30,000 bases of DNA. Source: Eimeria necatrix (lineage: Eukaryota > Apicomplexa > Conoidasida > Eucoccidiorida > Eimeriidae). The notes under the pieces are model-generated. The model did no database searches. It was not told where the DNA came from and worked only from the letters and a program-made list of their open reading frames with translations. The DNA lies in the NCBI RefSeq assembly GCF_000499385.1, contig NW_013652961.1, positions 1 to 30,000 of the forward strand. Direction: 5' to 3'. Of this stretch, positions 28,997 through 30,000 are shown one piece after another. Positions within the stretch are counted from its first letter, which is position 1. Every line of letters begins with the position of its first letter. A program made the translations under genes and the position numbers.

Positions 28997-30000
28997 AAGC
29001 AAACCCGCAGCAACAGCAGCGCAGGAAATCCTGCAGCTGCTGCTGCCGCTGGGCCTGGTTTCTGCGGAGTGGCGCGACTGCAGCAACAGCGATGAAGCGC
29101 AGCAGGTAAGCAGCAGAAGCAGCAGCAGCAACAGCAGCAGCAGCACTGTAAAATCTATCTGCTGCTGCTGCTGCAGCCCTTCACCTACGCTGCTGCTGCT
29201 TGTGCTTGTGTGTACAGCTGCTGCTGCATGCGAACTCCAACTTCGCTGCCTTTGCTGCTGAAGTGCTGGCGTCACCGTTGCTTCCCGTGAAGCCACTGCA
29301 GCAGCTGCAGCAGCAGCAGCAGCAGCAGCTTTCTTCCAGCGCAGCAGCGTACTATGTGCTGCTGCTGCTGCTGCTGCCAAGGCAGCAGCAGCTCGTCGTC
29401 GCCCCGCTGCAGCGCCTGTGGGACTCCGCAACTCTGCTGAAGCTGCTGCTGCCTCTAGCCAGCGGTTTGCTGCTGCGCATCCTCTCCAGCAGCAGCAGCG
29501 ATGGCAGCAGCAGCGATGCCAGCAGCAGCAGCAGCAGCAGCAGGACGATGCCACGCACAAGAGCACAAGCTCGCGCTGCTGCTCTGCAGGCCTCAGATGC
29601 TGCTGCAGCAGCTCCAGCATCTGCAGCAGCTGCAGCAGCAACTGCAGCAGCAACTGAAGCAGCAGATGCGCAGGAATACGTACTGCTGCAGCTGACCTGG
29701 CAGCAGCTGCAGCTGCTAGCTGCGAGTGAAGTGGAATCAGCGCAGCAGAAGCTTGCTGCTCTGCTGAGCAGCGAATTGGCGGAGCCTCTAGCTGCTGCTG
29801 TTGCTGCTGCTGTCGAGCGCCAACATGCAGCAGCAGCAGCAGCAGCAGCAGAAGCGGAAGATGAGGAACTGGAGGGAGCGCAGCTTCCCGCTGCTGTGCT
29901 GCAGGCGATTAGGGAGCTGCTGTTGCTGCAGCAGCAGCAGCAGCTACGAACCCTGCCGAAGCAGCGGCTGCTGCTGCTGCTGCGCCTTGCCACCCCAGCA
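24524..30000 (+). CDS. UTP10/HEATR1-like U3 snoRNP (small-subunit processome) protein, 3' partial
   Basis: A large HEAT-repeat scaffold of the nucleolar t-UTP subcomplex, needed for pre-rRNA transcription and 18S processing in other eukaryotes. Exons: 24524-25660, 25889-26797, 27004-27566, 27800-29105, 29218 to beyond 30000; phases 0, 0, 2, 0; 1566 residues in the window. The start gcgaaaATGG is strong, and MVSELERQVQLQR then SFMYDPRDAALLDRYTV follow the HEATR1/UTP10 N-terminus (LLFDPKEAATIDRDTA type). LCSLLSPFFLQQEAHCCIELLL and LALPFYETLLFSRLL fit the next conserved helices. Residues around 26630-26797 (LHAVRAANAVL, RIADDDIEVSTE) match a HEAT block. Leu-rich helices are interrupted by many Gln, Ser and Ala runs not found in yeast or human proteins. 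The C-terminal BP28CT region lies past the window. Introns are CTG-rich (25661-25888, 26798-27003, 27567-27799); 29106-29217 is mixed. Confidence 0.85.

Overview
The window looks like nuclear DNA of an apicomplexan coccidian, most probably an Eimeria species. Three sequence traits point there. Genes are rich in short introns. CAG/CTG trinucleotide repeats fill both coding and non-coding DNA and give runs of Gln, Ala, Ser and Leu. Islands of the telomere-type heptamer TTTAGGG/CCCTAAA sit far from any visible chromosome end. The species is inferred from these traits.

Layout. (1) 457-10438, plus strand: the 3' part of an ISWI-type (SNF2L) chromatin-remodelling ATPase, rebuilt from 15 phase-consistent exons; the 5' end lies outside the window. 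Its introns hold telomere-like DNA, AT-rich DNA and CTG repeats. (2) 10439-12725: repeat-rich intergenic DNA with CAG/CTG, (TTAA)n and (TA)n tracts. (3) 12726-12797, plus strand: tRNA-Thr(UGU). (4) 12805-14278: telomere-like islands in both orientations, a perfect hairpin and short duplications. (5) 19060-14279, minus strand: nine exons for a very Gln-rich coiled-coil protein of about 1137 residues that I cannot name. (6) 19061-20718: intergenic or upstream DNA with one telomere-like island. (7) 20719-22513, plus strand: six exons for a 200-residue protein with a CxxC...HxxxH N-terminus and a Lys/Ser/Asp-rich tail, not recognised. (8) 22514-24523: repeat-rich gap with three telomere-like islands. 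(9) 24524 to beyond 30000, plus strand: the first five exons of UTP10/HEATR1, the large HEAT-repeat factor of the small-subunit processome; 1566 residues lie inside the window.

The genes do not form a pathway. They are separate eukaryotic housekeeping-type genes (chromatin remodelling, tRNA, ribosome biogenesis) plus two unrecognised proteins. I found no mobile element with coding capacity, no CRISPR array and no bacterial-type system.

The most interesting signals are architectural. Coding strands mostly carry CAG-type repeats in exons and CTG-type repeats in introns, and the CTG tract often runs directly into a CTGCAG 3' splice site. Two introns of the ISWI gene need GC-AG borders. Telomere-type repeats lie inside introns. 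All gene models were made by eye from reading frames, splice dinucleotides, phase agreement and remembered family sequence; no alignment was run.
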